DNA from: Castor canadensis
Taxonomy: Eukaryota > Chordata > Mammalia > Rodentia > Castoridae
NCBI RefSeq assembly: GCF_047511655.1
Contig: NC_133399.1
Span: 3,661,333 to 3,725,332, forward strand
Reading direction: 5' to 3'
DNA length: 64,000 nt
In this document: piece by piece, positions 1 through 10,999 of the stretch
Numbering within the stretch: position 1 is the first letter of the stretch
Layout of the letters: every line of letters begins with the position of its first letter
Made by a program: the position numbers and the translations under genes
The notes under the pieces: model-generated
What the model was told of the DNA's origin: nothing
What the model saw: the letters and a program-made list of their open reading frames with translations, nothing else
Databases searched by the model: none

Positions 1-148
1 TTTTTAATCCATTTTGTCAAACGGTGTCTTTTGATGGGTGAATTAAGTCCATTAACGTTAAGCGTTAGTACTGATAGGTATGTGGTGATTCCTGCCATTT
101 AGTTGTCTTAGTTGTTTGAAGGTTTGATTGTGTGTACCTAACTTGATG

Positions 149-1350
149 TTACTCTCTACTGTCTTGCTTTTTCTTATCCTGTGGTTTGGTGCTGCCTGCC
201 TTTTCATGGTTAAGTTGGGTGTCACTTTCTGTGTGCAGGATCCCTTGCAGAATCTTTTGTAATGGTGGCTTTGTTGTCACATATTGTTTTAGTTTCTGCT
301 TATCATGGAAGACTTTATTGCTCCATCTATTTTGAATGATAGCTTTGCTGGGTAGAGTATCCTGGGGTTGAAGTTATTTTCATTCAGTGCCCGGAAGATC
401 TCACCCCACGCTCTTCTTGCTTTTAATGTTTCTGTTGAGAAGTCTGCTGTGATTTTGATGGGTTTACCTTTGTATGTTACTTGTTTTTTCTCTCTTGCAG
501 CCTTCAATATTCTTTCCTTAGTTTCTGAACTTGTTGTTTTAATGATGATATGTCGTGGAGTAGTTCTATTTTGATCTGGTCTGTTTGGTGTCCTGGAGGC
601 CTCTTGCATTTGTATGGGAATATCTTTCTCTAGATTTGGGAAATTTTCCGTTATTATTTTGTTGAATATATTACACATTCCCTTCGCTTGCACCTCTTCT
701 CCTTCTTCGATGCCCATGATTCTCAAGTTTGGTCTTTTGATGGAGTCAGTGAGTTCTTGCATTTTCTTTTCACAGGTCTTGAGTTGTTTAATTAATAGTT
801 CTTCAGTTTTTCCTTTAATTACCATTTCATCTTCAAGTTCTGAGATTCTGTCTTCTGTTTGTTCTATTCTGCTGGATTGGCCTTCCGTGTTGTTTTGCAG
901 TTCTGTTTCGTTCTTTTTTCTGAGGTTTTCCATATCCTGGCTGTTTTCTCCTTTATTGTTGTCTATTTTTGTCCTGAGTTCATTTATCCATTTATTCATT
1001 GTGTTCTCTCTTTCACTTTGGTGTTTATACAGTGCTTCTATGGTTTCCTTTATTTCTTCTTTTGCTTTTTCAAATTCTCTATTTTTATTGTCTTGGAATT
1101 TCTTGAGTGTCTCCTGTACATTTTGGTTGACCCTATCCAGTATCATCTCTATAAAATTCTCATTGAGTACTTGTAGTATGTCTTCTTTTAAATTATTCTT
1201 GTAGGCTTCATTGGGTTCTTTGGCATAGTTTATCTTCATTTTGTTGGAGTCTGGCTCTGAGTTTCTGTTCTCTTCATTCCCCTCTGGTTCCTGTACTAAT
1301 TTTTTGCTGTGGGGAAACTGGTTTCCTTGTTTTTTCTGTCTTCCTGTCAT
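149..1350 (-). pseudogene. L1 ORF1 (RNA-binding protein), frameshifted near the C-terminus
   Basis: ORF1p is the trimeric nucleic-acid chaperone of the L1 ribonucleoprotein. The reading frame is open well upstream into the 5'UTR, but the likely start is the ATG at 1,348-1,350 (MTGRQKKQG), because the upstream residues are hydrophobic read-through of UTR and the same ATG is kept in the sister copy. After a basic N-terminus come a long heptad-rich coiled coil, an RRM-like core (motif LRIMGIEEGEE) and a C-terminal domain with ARRAWGEIFRALNE. Compared with the sister copy one T is missing from a T run at about 314-317, which shifts the frame and replaces the last ~55 residues by a short unrelated tail ending at 289. 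The expected natural stop would be near 149. Confidence 0.9.
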
Positions 1351-2797
1351 TGTCCTTGGTGTTGTTACTGTCCCTGTACTGTGTGTAATTAAGTGTTTTC
1401 TAGCTTGTAATAATAACAATGGTAATATTGAGAATGGAAGAGTGAGCTGAGATGGAAAGCAAGAAGTTAAAGAAAAGGGGAAAACAAATATACAGACAAG
1501 AGGGAGAAAGCAGAACAAGGTATCAGACAAGAGAGTTTCAAAGGTATAAACAGGGAGTGTTAGTGTACTAATCGACAGTAAACTGAACAGACAATAGAGT
1601 GACAGAGAGAGGATTGAAAATCAAAGATAAAAAAATTAAAAATAAGTATATGAAAGTAATATCTATTTATAAAAATGAATTAAAATAAAATGGAAAATAA
1701 AAAATTAAAAAAAAAAAAAAACCAAAAAACTTCCAAGTTTATATGCAATGCAATTTCAGTCTTAATAATTTGGATGTCCGTCTCAATCTCCAGTCCTGGA
1801 GTTGGTGCCTCAGATGTTGTTCTGTAGTTGTCTCGTCAAAGGGGATGCATAAAGTAGAACAAAACTACACTCACACACACACAGAAGATAAAAAAAAAAA
1901 AAAAGTCCCACCAAGTGTCCCCAGTTCAAATGCAATACAGTTTCAGTAAGTTTTTTGGCTTGCAGGTGTAATTCGGTTGTTCTCTCATCAAAGGTAGGGA
2001 GAAAAAGAAAAAAAAGCGTCTGGAGGCAGTTCTGAGAGTGGTATCTGCAACTGTGGCTTGCCTGCCTGCTGCTCTCAGCCTGTAGCTGGTGGCGTTATTT
2101 ATGCAGATCTCTGGGGTGAGCTTAGCACTCACCTGGTCCCACAGGCTTTGTTTGCTCAGAGTTCTCCTGTGCGGCGGCCTCTGCTACAGGCTTTCCCCTT
2201 TCCAAGCACTGGGAAAGATGCCACTGCCCCGCGTTGTCAGGCCTGGGTGTTTATTTACAGTTCACCTGGGAAGTGGGTCTTCCCTCCTCTCACAAGCTTC
2301 CCCGCTCCTGGTTGCTGGGCGCGCCCCGCTCCCGCCAGAACCTCTCCGGCCCAGCCGGCTCGTTTATTTACAGTCCCGGGAAGGATTCCCTTCCCCCAAT
2401 CTTCAGCGCTCAGGGCGCCCCACCCTCTTTCCAGCGTGTCTTAACTGTTCTTATTGCTTAGTACTCAGTTTTCTTTTTTTCCCGGGTGGAGGTCAGTCTG
2501 TCCAGGGGGCTATGCTGCTCTGGCCCAGGCTTGTCTGTGGGGGAACCGCGGTACCGCGAAGCTCACCTGGTCCGCGTCTTCCCAAGCCGTATGGGCGCCG
2601 GCCCCAGGGGGCCTCCTCGGTTCTCCGTTTAACGTGAAGTGGAGATTCTCTGCGCCGGCTGGAGGTGTGGAGGGGTCAAAGTTATGCCTTTCCTCGGTGA
2701 TTGTGCCTGCAAAGTGTGTCTCCAGCGTCTCTCCAAGATTTCACTATAGGAGGCTCGCTTTCTGCTTCCTCCCTCTAGCCGCCATCTTGGAATTCCC
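1351..2797 (-). promoter_or_regulatory. L1 5'UTR with internal promoter region
   Basis: The half next to ORF1 is A-rich on the + strand (about 1,430-1,900). The distal half (about 2,060-2,797) is GC- and CpG-rich, as expected for the internal RNA polymerase II promoter of L1. Two related segments each containing 'gtttatttacag' followed by a GGAAG/GGGAAG motif lie near 2,248 and 2,363, like short promoter monomers. Promoter activity is inferred from family knowledge. A long open frame of about 180 codons on the + strand (2,089-2,637) is a by-product of base composition and is not called. Confidence 0.75.
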
Positions 2798-3985
2798 TCT
2801 GCATTCCTGATTCTACTAATTTGGGTTTTTTCTCTCCTCATTTTAGTCACGTTTGCTAGGGATCTGTTGATCTTTTATATTTTTTCAAAGAACCAACTTT
2901 TTGTTTCATTAATTCTTTGTATGGTTTTTTTGGTTTCTATTTCATTGATTTCAGCTCTTATTTTTCTTATTTCTCTCCTTCTATTTGTTTTGGGATTTGC
3001 TTGTTCTTCTTTTTCTAGGAGTTTGAGTAGTATCATTAGGTTATTGATTTGGGATCTTTCAGTCTTTTAAATATATGCACTCATGGCTATAAACTTTCCT
3101 CTCAGGACTACCTTTGCTGTGTCCCATCGGTTCCAGTTGGTGTATTTTCATTTTCATTGACTTCCAGGAATCTTCTAATTTTCTCTTTTATTTCATCAAT
3201 GGTCCATTGTTCATTAAGTAGTGAGTTATTTAGTTTCCAGCTGTTTACATGTTTTTTGTCTTTACTTTTGTTGTTGAGTTCTAGTTTTATTGCATTGTGA
3301 TCAGATAGTATGTATGGTATAATTTCTATTTTCTTATATTTGCTGAGGCTTGCTTTGTGCCCTCGGATATGATCTATTTTGGACAAGGTTCCATGGGCTG
3401 CTGAGATGAATGTATATTGTATAGAAGTTGGATGAAATGTTCTGTAGACATCAAGTAGGTCCATTTGATGTATGGTATATTTTTGATCTTGAATTTCTTT
3501 ATTGATTTTTTGTTTGGATAACCTATCTATCAATGATAATGGGGTGTTAACGTCTCCTACAACCACGGTGTTGGAGTTAATATATGCTTTTAGGTCTTTC
3601 AGGTTGTGTTTGATGAAATTGGGTGCATTGATATTGGGTGCATACAGATTGATGATTATTATTTCCTTTTGGTCTATTTCCCCTTTTATTAGTATGGAAT
3701 GTCCTTCTTTATCTCATTTGATCATGTATGTTTAAAGCCTACTTTGTCAGAGATAAATATTGCTACTCCTGCATGTTTTCAGGGTCCATTGGCTTAGTAA
3801 ATCTTCTTCCACCCTTTCATCCTAAGCCTATGATTATTTCTGTCAGTGAGATAGGTCTCCTGTAAGCAACAAATTGTTGGATCTTCCTTTTTAATCCATT
3901 TCATCAAGTGGTTCCTTTTGATGGGTGAATTAAGTCCTTTATCATAAAGTGTTAGTACTGATAGGTATGTGGTGATTCCTGTCAT
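2798..3985 (-). pseudogene. L1 ORF2 endonuclease/linker remnant
   Basis: The fragment begins (right end, 3,985) with MTGITTYLSVLTLYDKGLNSP, the N-terminus of the L1 endonuclease, and continues through a KEDPTICCLQETYLTDRN segment (the E43-type catalytic region) and, after frameshifts, VVGDVNTPLSLIDR and SDHNAIKLEL near 3,108-3,566. GDVN replaces the GDFN found in the intact-looking copy, and the N-terminal catalytic Asn region reads YDKG instead of NVNG. No intact ORF2 remains. The 3' side is cut by the neighbouring young L1. Confidence 0.85.
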
Positions 3986-4099
3986 TTAGTTGTCTTAGTT
4001 GTTTGAAGGTTTGATTGTGTGTAGCTAAGTTGAGGTTACTCTCTACTGTCTTGCTTTTTCTCTTTCTGTCGTTTGGTGCTGCCTTTCTTTTCATGGTTA

Positions 4100-5245
4100 A
4101 GTTGGGTGTCACTTTCTGTGTGCAGAATCCCTTGAAGAATCTTTTGTAGTGGTGGCTTTGTGGTCACCTTGTTTTATTTCTGCTTATCATGGAAGATTTT
4201 TATTGCTCCATCTATTTTGAATGATAGTTTTGCTGGGTAGAGTATCCTGGGGTTGAAGTTATTTTCATTCAGTGCCCGGAAGATCTCACCCCATGCTCTT
4301 CTTGCTTTTAATGTTTCTGTTGAGAAGTCTGCTGTGATGTTGATGCGTTTACCTTTGTATGTTATTTGTTTGTTTTTCTCTTACAACCTTCAATATTCTT
4401 TCCCTAGTTTCTGAACTTGTTCTTTTAATGATGATATGTCAAGTGGTAGTTCTATTTTGATCTGGTCTGTTTGATGTTCTGGAGGCCTCTTGCATATGAA
4501 TGGGAATATCTTTCTCTAGATTTGAGAAATTTTCTTTTATTATTTTGTTGAATATATTACACATTCCCTTCACTTGCACCTCTTCTCCTTCTTTGATGCC
4601 CATGATTCTCAAGTTTGGTCTTTTGATGGAGTCAGTGAGTTCTTGCATTTTCTTTTCATAGGTCTTGGGTTGTTTAATTAAGAGTTCTTTGGTTTTTCCT
4701 TTAATTACCATTTCATCTTCAAGTTCTGAGGTTCTGTCTTGTGTTTGTTCTATTCTGCTGCATTGGCCTTCCATTTTTTTTTTTGCATTTCTGTTTCATT
4801 CTTTTTTTTTTTTGAGGTTTTCCATATCCTTGGTGGTTTCCTCTTTAATATTGTCTATTTTTGTCCTGAGTTCATTTATCTGTTTATTCATCATGTTCTC
4901 TGTTTCACTTTATTGTTTATACAGTGCTTCTATGGTTTCCTTTATTTCTTCTTTTGCTTTTTCAAATTCTCTATTTTTGTTGTCTTGGAATTTCTTGAGT
5001 GTCTCCTGTACATTTTGGTTGATCCTATCCAGTATCATCTCTATAAAACTGTCATTGAATACCTGTAGTATTTCTTCTTTTAGATAATTCTTGTGGGCTT
5101 CATTGGGTTCTTTGACATAGTTTATCTTCATTTTCTTGGAGTCTGGGTCTGGTATCTTTTTTCTTCATTTCCCTCTGGTTCCTGTACTAATTTTTTGCTG
5201 TGGGGAAACTGGTTTCCCTGTTTTTTCTGTATTCCCGTCATTGCC
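4100..5245 (-). pseudogene. L1 ORF1 remnant
   Basis: Recognisable blocks are the coiled-coil start (KEPNEAHKN, 4,910-5,131), the second half of the coil and the RRM-like core (IKRPNLRIMGIKEGEE, 4,439-4,774), and the C-terminal piece near 4,250-4,330. The pieces are in different frames and separated by stops, some caused by expanded T runs (about 4,775-4,815). It is a dead relative of the ORF1s at 149-1,350 and 34,244-35,444. Confidence 0.85.
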
Positions 5246-6822
5246 TTTGTTGTTACTGTCCCTGCTCTGTGTGCAATTAGGTATTTCCTAGCTTGTAATA
5301 TTTAGAATGGAGGGGTGAGAGGAGATGAAAAGCAAAGAAGTTAAAGAAAAAGGGAAAAACAAATAAACAGACAAGTAGGAAAAAACAAAACAAAAAATGA
5401 AACAAAAAAGTTTCAAAGAAACTTTCAAAGAAACAGGGAGTGTTAGTGTACTAATCGACAGTAAGCTGAACAGCCATTAGAGAGACAGAGAAAGGATTGA
5501 AAATAAAAAATAAAAAGAATAAGGATAATAATAAAAATAAAAAGTAAGTAAATGAAAGAAAAAATATATATAAATAAAATAAAACAAAATGAAAGATAGA
5601 AAAAAAAACCTCCAAGTTCAAATGCAATGAAATTTCAGTCTTAATAATTTTGTGTCCGTCTCAGCCTCCAGTCCTCAAGATGGTGCCTCTGTTGTTGTTT
5701 TTTAGTTGTCTCATCAAAGGGGATGCATAAAGTAGAACAAAACTGCACACACACAAAAAAACCCACAAAGTGTCCCAGTTCAAATGCAATACAGTTTCAG
5801 TAAGTTTTTTAGCATGCAGGTGTAGTTCAGTTGTTTTCTCTTCAAAGGTAGGGAGAGAGAAAAAAAAGTCTGGAGACAGTTCTGTGAATGGCTATCTGTG
5901 GCTGTGGCTTCCCACTGCTGTCAGCCTGCTCTTGCTGGAGGCATTATTTATGCAGATCTCTGGGGTGACCTTAGCAGTCACCTGGCCCTGCAGGCTTTGT
6001 TTACTCAGAGTTCTCCAGTGCAGGAGCCTCTGCTACAAGCTTTCCCCTTTCCACGCACACTGGGGGAGATGACACTGCACCCGCTTTCTCAGGCCTGCTT
6101 GTTTATTTACAGCTCACTTGGGAAGTGGGTCTTCCCCTCTCTCCTGTGGAGTTTTCCTCCCACTGCTGCTTTTACAAGCTTTCCTGCTCCTGATTGCTGG
6201 GCAGTGCTGCTGCTCCTGCCAGCTGCCATGTTTGTTTACAGCTCACGTGGGAGGTGGGTCTTCCCCCCTCTCCTGTGGAGTTTTCCTCCTTCCGCCACTC
6301 TCACAAGCTTTCCCGCTCCTGGTTGCTGGGCATACGCCCCTGCTCCCACCAGAGCCTCTCCAGCCAGGTCTGGCTTGTTTGTTTACAGTTCCAGGAAGGA
6401 TTCCCCTCCCCTGCTCTTCAGAGCTCAGGGTGCCCCACCCTCTTTGCTATTTGTCTTTATTGTTCTTATTGCTTATTACTCAGTTTCTCTTTTTTCTCCA
6501 GGTGGAGGTTGGTCTGTCCAGGGTGCTATGCTGTTCTGGCCCGGGGTTGTCTGTGGGAGTACTATGTACTGCTTAGCTCACCTTGTCCTCATCTTCCCAA
6601 GCCATCTGGGTGCAGGCATCTGGCAGCCCTGGGGCCCTCCTGGTTTCTCCATTTAATGTGAAGTGGAGATTCTCTGTGCCTGCTGGAGATGTGGAGGGGT
6701 CAAAGTTTTGCCTCTTCTCGGTGGTTTTGCCTGCAAGGTGTGTCTCCAGAGTCTCTCCAAGATTTCACTATAGGAAGCACGCTTTCTGCTTCCTCCCTCT
6801 AGCCACCATCTTGGAATTCCTT
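5246..6822 (-). promoter_or_regulatory. L1 5'UTR with three monomer-like repeats
   Basis: The distal GC-rich part contains three related segments that begin with 'gtttatttacag' or 'gtttgtttacag' at 6,101, 6,230 and 6,377 (spacings 129 and 147 bp). The first two also share 'ctctcctgtggagttttcct' and an 'acaagctttcc' motif. The younger L1s have only two such segments. Rodent L1s are known to drive transcription from tandem 5'UTR monomers; that these units act so is an inference. Confidence 0.7.
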
Positions 6823-6837
6823 AAAAGTTTTGTTTTT

Positions 6838-6935
6838 TGATTTTCTTTTTGCTGGCCCTGGGAATTGATCTAGCTTTTTGCTAGATACACAGATAGTGCA
6901 CCATATTTGCCCCTCCAGCAGCCCTTTTGTGTGTG
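6838..6935 (-). repeat. ID-like (tRNA-derived) SINE
   Basis: Reverse-strand match to the tRNA-half wording seen repeatedly in this window ('gctggccctgggaattgat...tagatacacagatagtgcacc'), with a T run on the + strand left side corresponding to its A tail. It is diverged. Confidence 0.55.
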
Positions 6936-7850
<915 letters not shown>

Positions 7851-7904
7851 ACACACACACACAAAAATAGTGTGCTGCAGGTCAGGGTTGAAACAACAGC
7901 AACA

Positions 7905-8130
7905 AAAGAATTCTGGTGCCAGTGCTTTGTACCTGTATTCCTAGATAATTAAGAGGCAGAGATGAGGAAGATTGCATTCAAAGCCACTTCCACCCAAATT
8001 GCTCCTGAAACACCATGTTATCCTTCACAAAAAATTTGCTGGTGAGCTGGCTCAAGCAGTAAAAGTGCCTGTGTAGCAAGTGTGATGGTCTGAACTTAAA
8101 CTCTAGTGCCATGCCACCCAAATAGAAATC
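7905..8130 (+). repeat. Composite SINE (B1-like left half, ID-like right half)
   Basis: The left half reads like 'cctgtattcctagataattaagaggcagag' and the right half like 'gctggctcaagcagtaaaagtgcc...tgtagcaagtgtga'. The same two-part order recurs at 9,030 (+), 15,052 (-) and 15,625 (-). Confidence 0.65.
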
Positions 8131-8589
8131 CTCATTTTCTTCCAATCCCTTTCCATATGCATACATGCATGTAAGTGTGAGAGAGCAAATACATGAATAT
8201 ACATGTGCATTTAAGTGTGACATAGAGAGGCAGTAATGTAGGCACATGTCTGAAACCATAGCTTGTGATGAGACTCACAGAAGAGGGTTAGTTGCAGTTC
8301 AATGATAATGGAAAAGGCACACAATAAAAGTCCACATAAAACCAGTTCTTTGGATCACTTTACAATTTCTACAGGGTAGGAAGTAAAGAACCTCTTATAG
8401 ATTAAGTCAAATATACAGTCCTCAAAATTTTTACCTATGTACATGAGTATTGCATAAAATGTCTTCTGGATAAGCTTCATGGGCCAAGTGCTAAAGCACT
8501 TACCAAGCATTCATAGGGTCCTGAATTCATCCCCAAATGGTGAACTAGAAATAGGAAACTGAAACATGAGGTTATTCTAGAAGTTGGGA
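8131..8589. other. No gene recognised
   Basis: Unique-looking sequence. A short stretch at 8,482-8,540 ('ggccaagtgctaaagcactt') may be a worn ID-like SINE, but the match is weak. Confidence 0.45.
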
Positions 8590-9035
8590 TCTGCTACTAC
8601 TGAGTTCACAAATTTATAATAAACTGCAGCTTTTGTGTTCGTTTTCTGGCTCTTGTCTCCTACTAAAATTTGTTTTGTGACAGTAAGTAGAACCATCAGC
8701 CCCTGTCATGTTGCCTGATATTTCTAGATCCACCATAGCAACCTTAGTTTCATGATTTTCCAAAATATTGCGCTCAAGCACCATAGGGGCCAGAGCTTCT
8801 GCCTCCAATTTTCTCACATGCATGGGTCCAAAATTTGACAATTTATTGTTATAACTACAAACTATGGCACAACTTCTTACCACTGCTAAAATTGCTTCAT
8901 TCATTACCAACTTCATTGTAGCCATCACTACTGCCATTATACCAACCATCAGCATGGGTTACACCAAAACCACCATGATCACTGAAATTTCCTTCTTGCC
9001 CTAAAGAATCATTGCCATCAAAACCACTTCCATAA
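8590..9035 (-). pseudogene. Hnrnpa1: HNRNPA1 processed pseudogene, 3' fragment
   Basis: On the - strand, starting near 9,035, the sequence follows the glycine-rich C-terminal coding region of HNRNPA1 (an RNA-binding splicing and export factor). Landmarks are the stretch encoding YNN-SSNFGPM and 'ggaggcagaagctctggccc', then the stop region, and then the start of the known 3'UTR ('agatttgtgaactcag' appears as 'aaatttgtgaactcag' near 8,600). There are many substitutions and indels, so the frame is broken; the open reading frame at 8,614-8,955 mixes frames. No intron is seen in the matched segment and both ends are missing, which fits an old truncated retrocopy, though I see no poly(A) tail. Confidence 0.8.
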
Positions 9036-9211
9036 TCATGGGCAGTGTCTCATGCCTGTTATCCTAGTTACTCAGGAGGCAGAGATCAAGAGGGTTTTCG
9101 TTTGAAACTAACACAGGCAAATGTTTACAAGACCCTGCCTTGAAACATCCCATCATGAAAAAAAATTGCTGGTGGATTGGGCCAAGGTGAAGTTGAAGCC
9201 CCAGCACTGCA

Positions 9212-9249
<38 letters not shown>

Positions 9250-9250
9250 C
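9030..9250 (+). repeat. Composite SINE with (AAT)n tail
   Basis: It begins 'tcatgcctgttatcctagttactcaggagg', then a 'agaccctgccttgaaac' linker, then the tRNA-like half 'gctggtggattgggccaagg' and 'ccccagcactgca'. The tail has become an (AAT)n microsatellite at about 9,210-9,246. Confidence 0.75.
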
Positions 9251-9983
9251 CAGAAAAAAAAACCCAAGAAAACAAAACCCTTACTGACATCCATCACACA
9301 TTCCAGAAACACTTCATGCTATTGGGCTGAAGAAGTAATTAAACATATGTTGTTTATTAAAAAATTTTTTATTCATGTGTACATACAATGTTTGGATCAT
9401 TTCTCCCCCCCTCCCCACCACAATTTCCCTTTCCCCACTACCTCCTTGCTACCAGGCAGAAACTATTTTGCCCTTATCTCTAATTTTGTTGAAGAGAGAA
9501 TACAAGCAATAATAGGAAGGACCAAGGGGTTTTGCTAGTTGAGGTAAAGATAGCTATACAGGGAGTTTACTCACATTGCTTTCCTGTACATATGTGTTAC
9601 ATTCTAAATTAATTCTTTTAGAACTAACCTTTTCTGTAGTTCCTGGTCCCCTTCTCCTATTGGCCCCTGTCACTTTAAAGTTTCTGCATTAGTTTCTCTG
9701 CATTGAGGGCAACAAATGCTATCTAGATTTTTTGGTGTCTTACCTATCCTCATACCTCCCTTGTGTGCTCTCACTTATCATGTGATCAAAGTCCAATCCC
9801 CTTGTTGGGTTTACCCTTGATCTAATGTCCACATATGAAGGAGAACATACGATTTTTGGTCTTTTGGGCCAGACTAACCTCACTCAGAATGATGTTCTCT
9901 AGTACCATCCTTTTACTTGCGAATGATAAGATTTCATTCTACATGGCGGCATAAAATTCCATTGTGTATAAATACCACATTTT

Positions 9984-10993
9984 TTTTTCATTTTTCTTTT
10001 ATTATTCATATGTGCATACAAGGCTTGGTTCATTTCTCCCCCCTGCCCCCTCCCCCTCCCTTACCACCCACTCCAGCCCCTCCCGCTCCCCCCCCTCAAT
10101 ACCCAGCAGAAACTATTTTGCCCTTATCTCTAATTTTGTTGTAGAGAGAGTATAAGCAATAATAGGAAGGAACAAGGGGTTTTGCTGGTTGAGATAAGGA
10201 TAGCTACACAGGGCATTGACTCACATTTATTTCCTATGCGTGGGTGTTACCTTCTAGGTTAATTCCTTTTGATCTAACCTTTTCTCTAGTTCCTGGTCCC
10301 CTTTTCCTATTGGCCTCAGTTGCCTTAAGGTATCTGCTTTAGTTTCTCTGCATTAAGGGCAACAAATGCTAGCTAGTTTTTTAGGTGTCTTACCTATCCT
10401 CACCCCTCCCTTGTGTGCTCTCGCTTTTATCATGTGCTCATAGTCCAATCCCCTTGTTGTGTTTGCCCTTGATCTAATGTCCACATATGAGGGAGAACAT
10501 ACGATTTTTGGTCTTTTGGGCCAGGCTAACCTCACTCAGAATGATGTTCTCCAATTCCATCCATTTACCAGCGAATGATAACATTTCGTTCTTCTTCATG
10601 GCTGCATAAAATTCCATTGTGTATAGATACCACATTTTCTTAATCCATTCGTCAGTGCTGGGGCATCTTGGCTGTTTCCATAACTTGGCTATTGTGAATA
10701 GTGCCGCAATAAACATGGATGTGCAGGTGCCTCTGGAGTAACAGTCTTTTGGGTATATCCCCAAGAGTGGTATTGCTGGATCAAATGGTAGATTGATGTC
10801 CAGCTTTTTAAGTAGCCTCCAAATTTTTTTTCCAGAGTGGTTGTACTAGTCTACATTCCCACCAACAGTGTAAGAGGGTTCCTTTTTCCCCGCATCCTCG
10901 CCAACACGTGTTGGTGGTGGTGTTGCTGATGATGGCTATTCTAATGGGGTGAGGTGGAATCTTAGTGTGGTTTTAATTTGCATTTCCTTTATT
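9984..10993 (-). mobile_element. Young 5'-truncated L1 insertion
   Basis: It carries an L1 3' end (T run, C-rich tract at 10,037-10,100) and the last ~95 codons of ORF2 (…MFSLICGH, 10,474-10,764) plus a little more, then stops. The 13-bp direct repeat 'aataccacatttt' flanks it exactly (9,971-9,983 and 10,994-11,006), and the host L1 sequence is continuous across the site. It closely matches the corresponding part of the 30,016-36,887 copy, so it is recent. Confidence 0.95.
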
Positions 10994-10999
10994 AATACC

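Larger units (their letters stand above)
1..2797 (-). mobile_element. Young L1 (LINE-1), 5' part, runs off left edge
   Basis: The element reads right to left: 5'UTR (about 1,351-2,797), ORF1 (149-1,350), a spacer of about 50 bp, and the first ~32 codons of ORF2 (1-97). It is nearly identical to the full-length copy at 30,016-36,887; window position 1 aligns with about 34,096. The 5' terminus ends in the sequence around 'gccatcttggaattc', as in the other L1s here. Directly to the right the sequence resumes inside the ORF2 of an older L1 ('gcattcctgattctac'), so this copy inserted into that older one. The left flank and any 3' target duplication lie outside the window. Confidence 0.95.
2798..6822 (-). 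mobile_element. Older L1, 5' two-thirds, interrupted by the young L1
   Basis: This - strand L1 is visible from the middle of ORF2 (endonuclease and linker, 2,798-3,985) through ORF1 (about 4,100-5,245) to the 5'UTR (about 5,246-6,822). Its 5' terminus ends like the other copies ('gccaccatcttggaattcc'). Its 3' part should lie left of the window, beyond the young insertion at 1-2,797. It differs from the young copies at many positions and carries stops and indels in both ORFs. Confidence 0.9.

Noticed and set aside
368..1450. Several + strand open frames (up to 196 codons) opposite L1 ORF1
   Set aside because: They are complementary-strand shadows of the ORF1 coiled coil; the same frames recur opposite every ORF1 copy in the window and have hydrophobic, low-complexity composition.
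2058..2810. + strand frames of 118-182 codons in GC-rich DNA
   Set aside because: They lie in the L1 5'UTR, antisense to the element, and are explained by GC content. The equivalent region of the sister copy reads differently.
5898..6661. + strand frames of 152-252 codons
   Set aside because: Same explanation as above, in the older L1 5'UTR with its monomer-like repeats; no protein family signature.
8614..8955. 113-codon - strand frame
   Set aside because: It passes through the HNRNPA1 pseudogene in mixed frames and does not encode a separate protein.
9064..9312. 82-codon frame with a poly-Leu run
   Set aside because: The Leu run is the reverse of the (AAT)n SINE tail.
10021..10100. C-rich tract that could look like a G-quadruplex regulatory site
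   Set aside because: It recurs at the 3' end of every young L1 here and is the normal G-rich tract of the L1 3'UTR.
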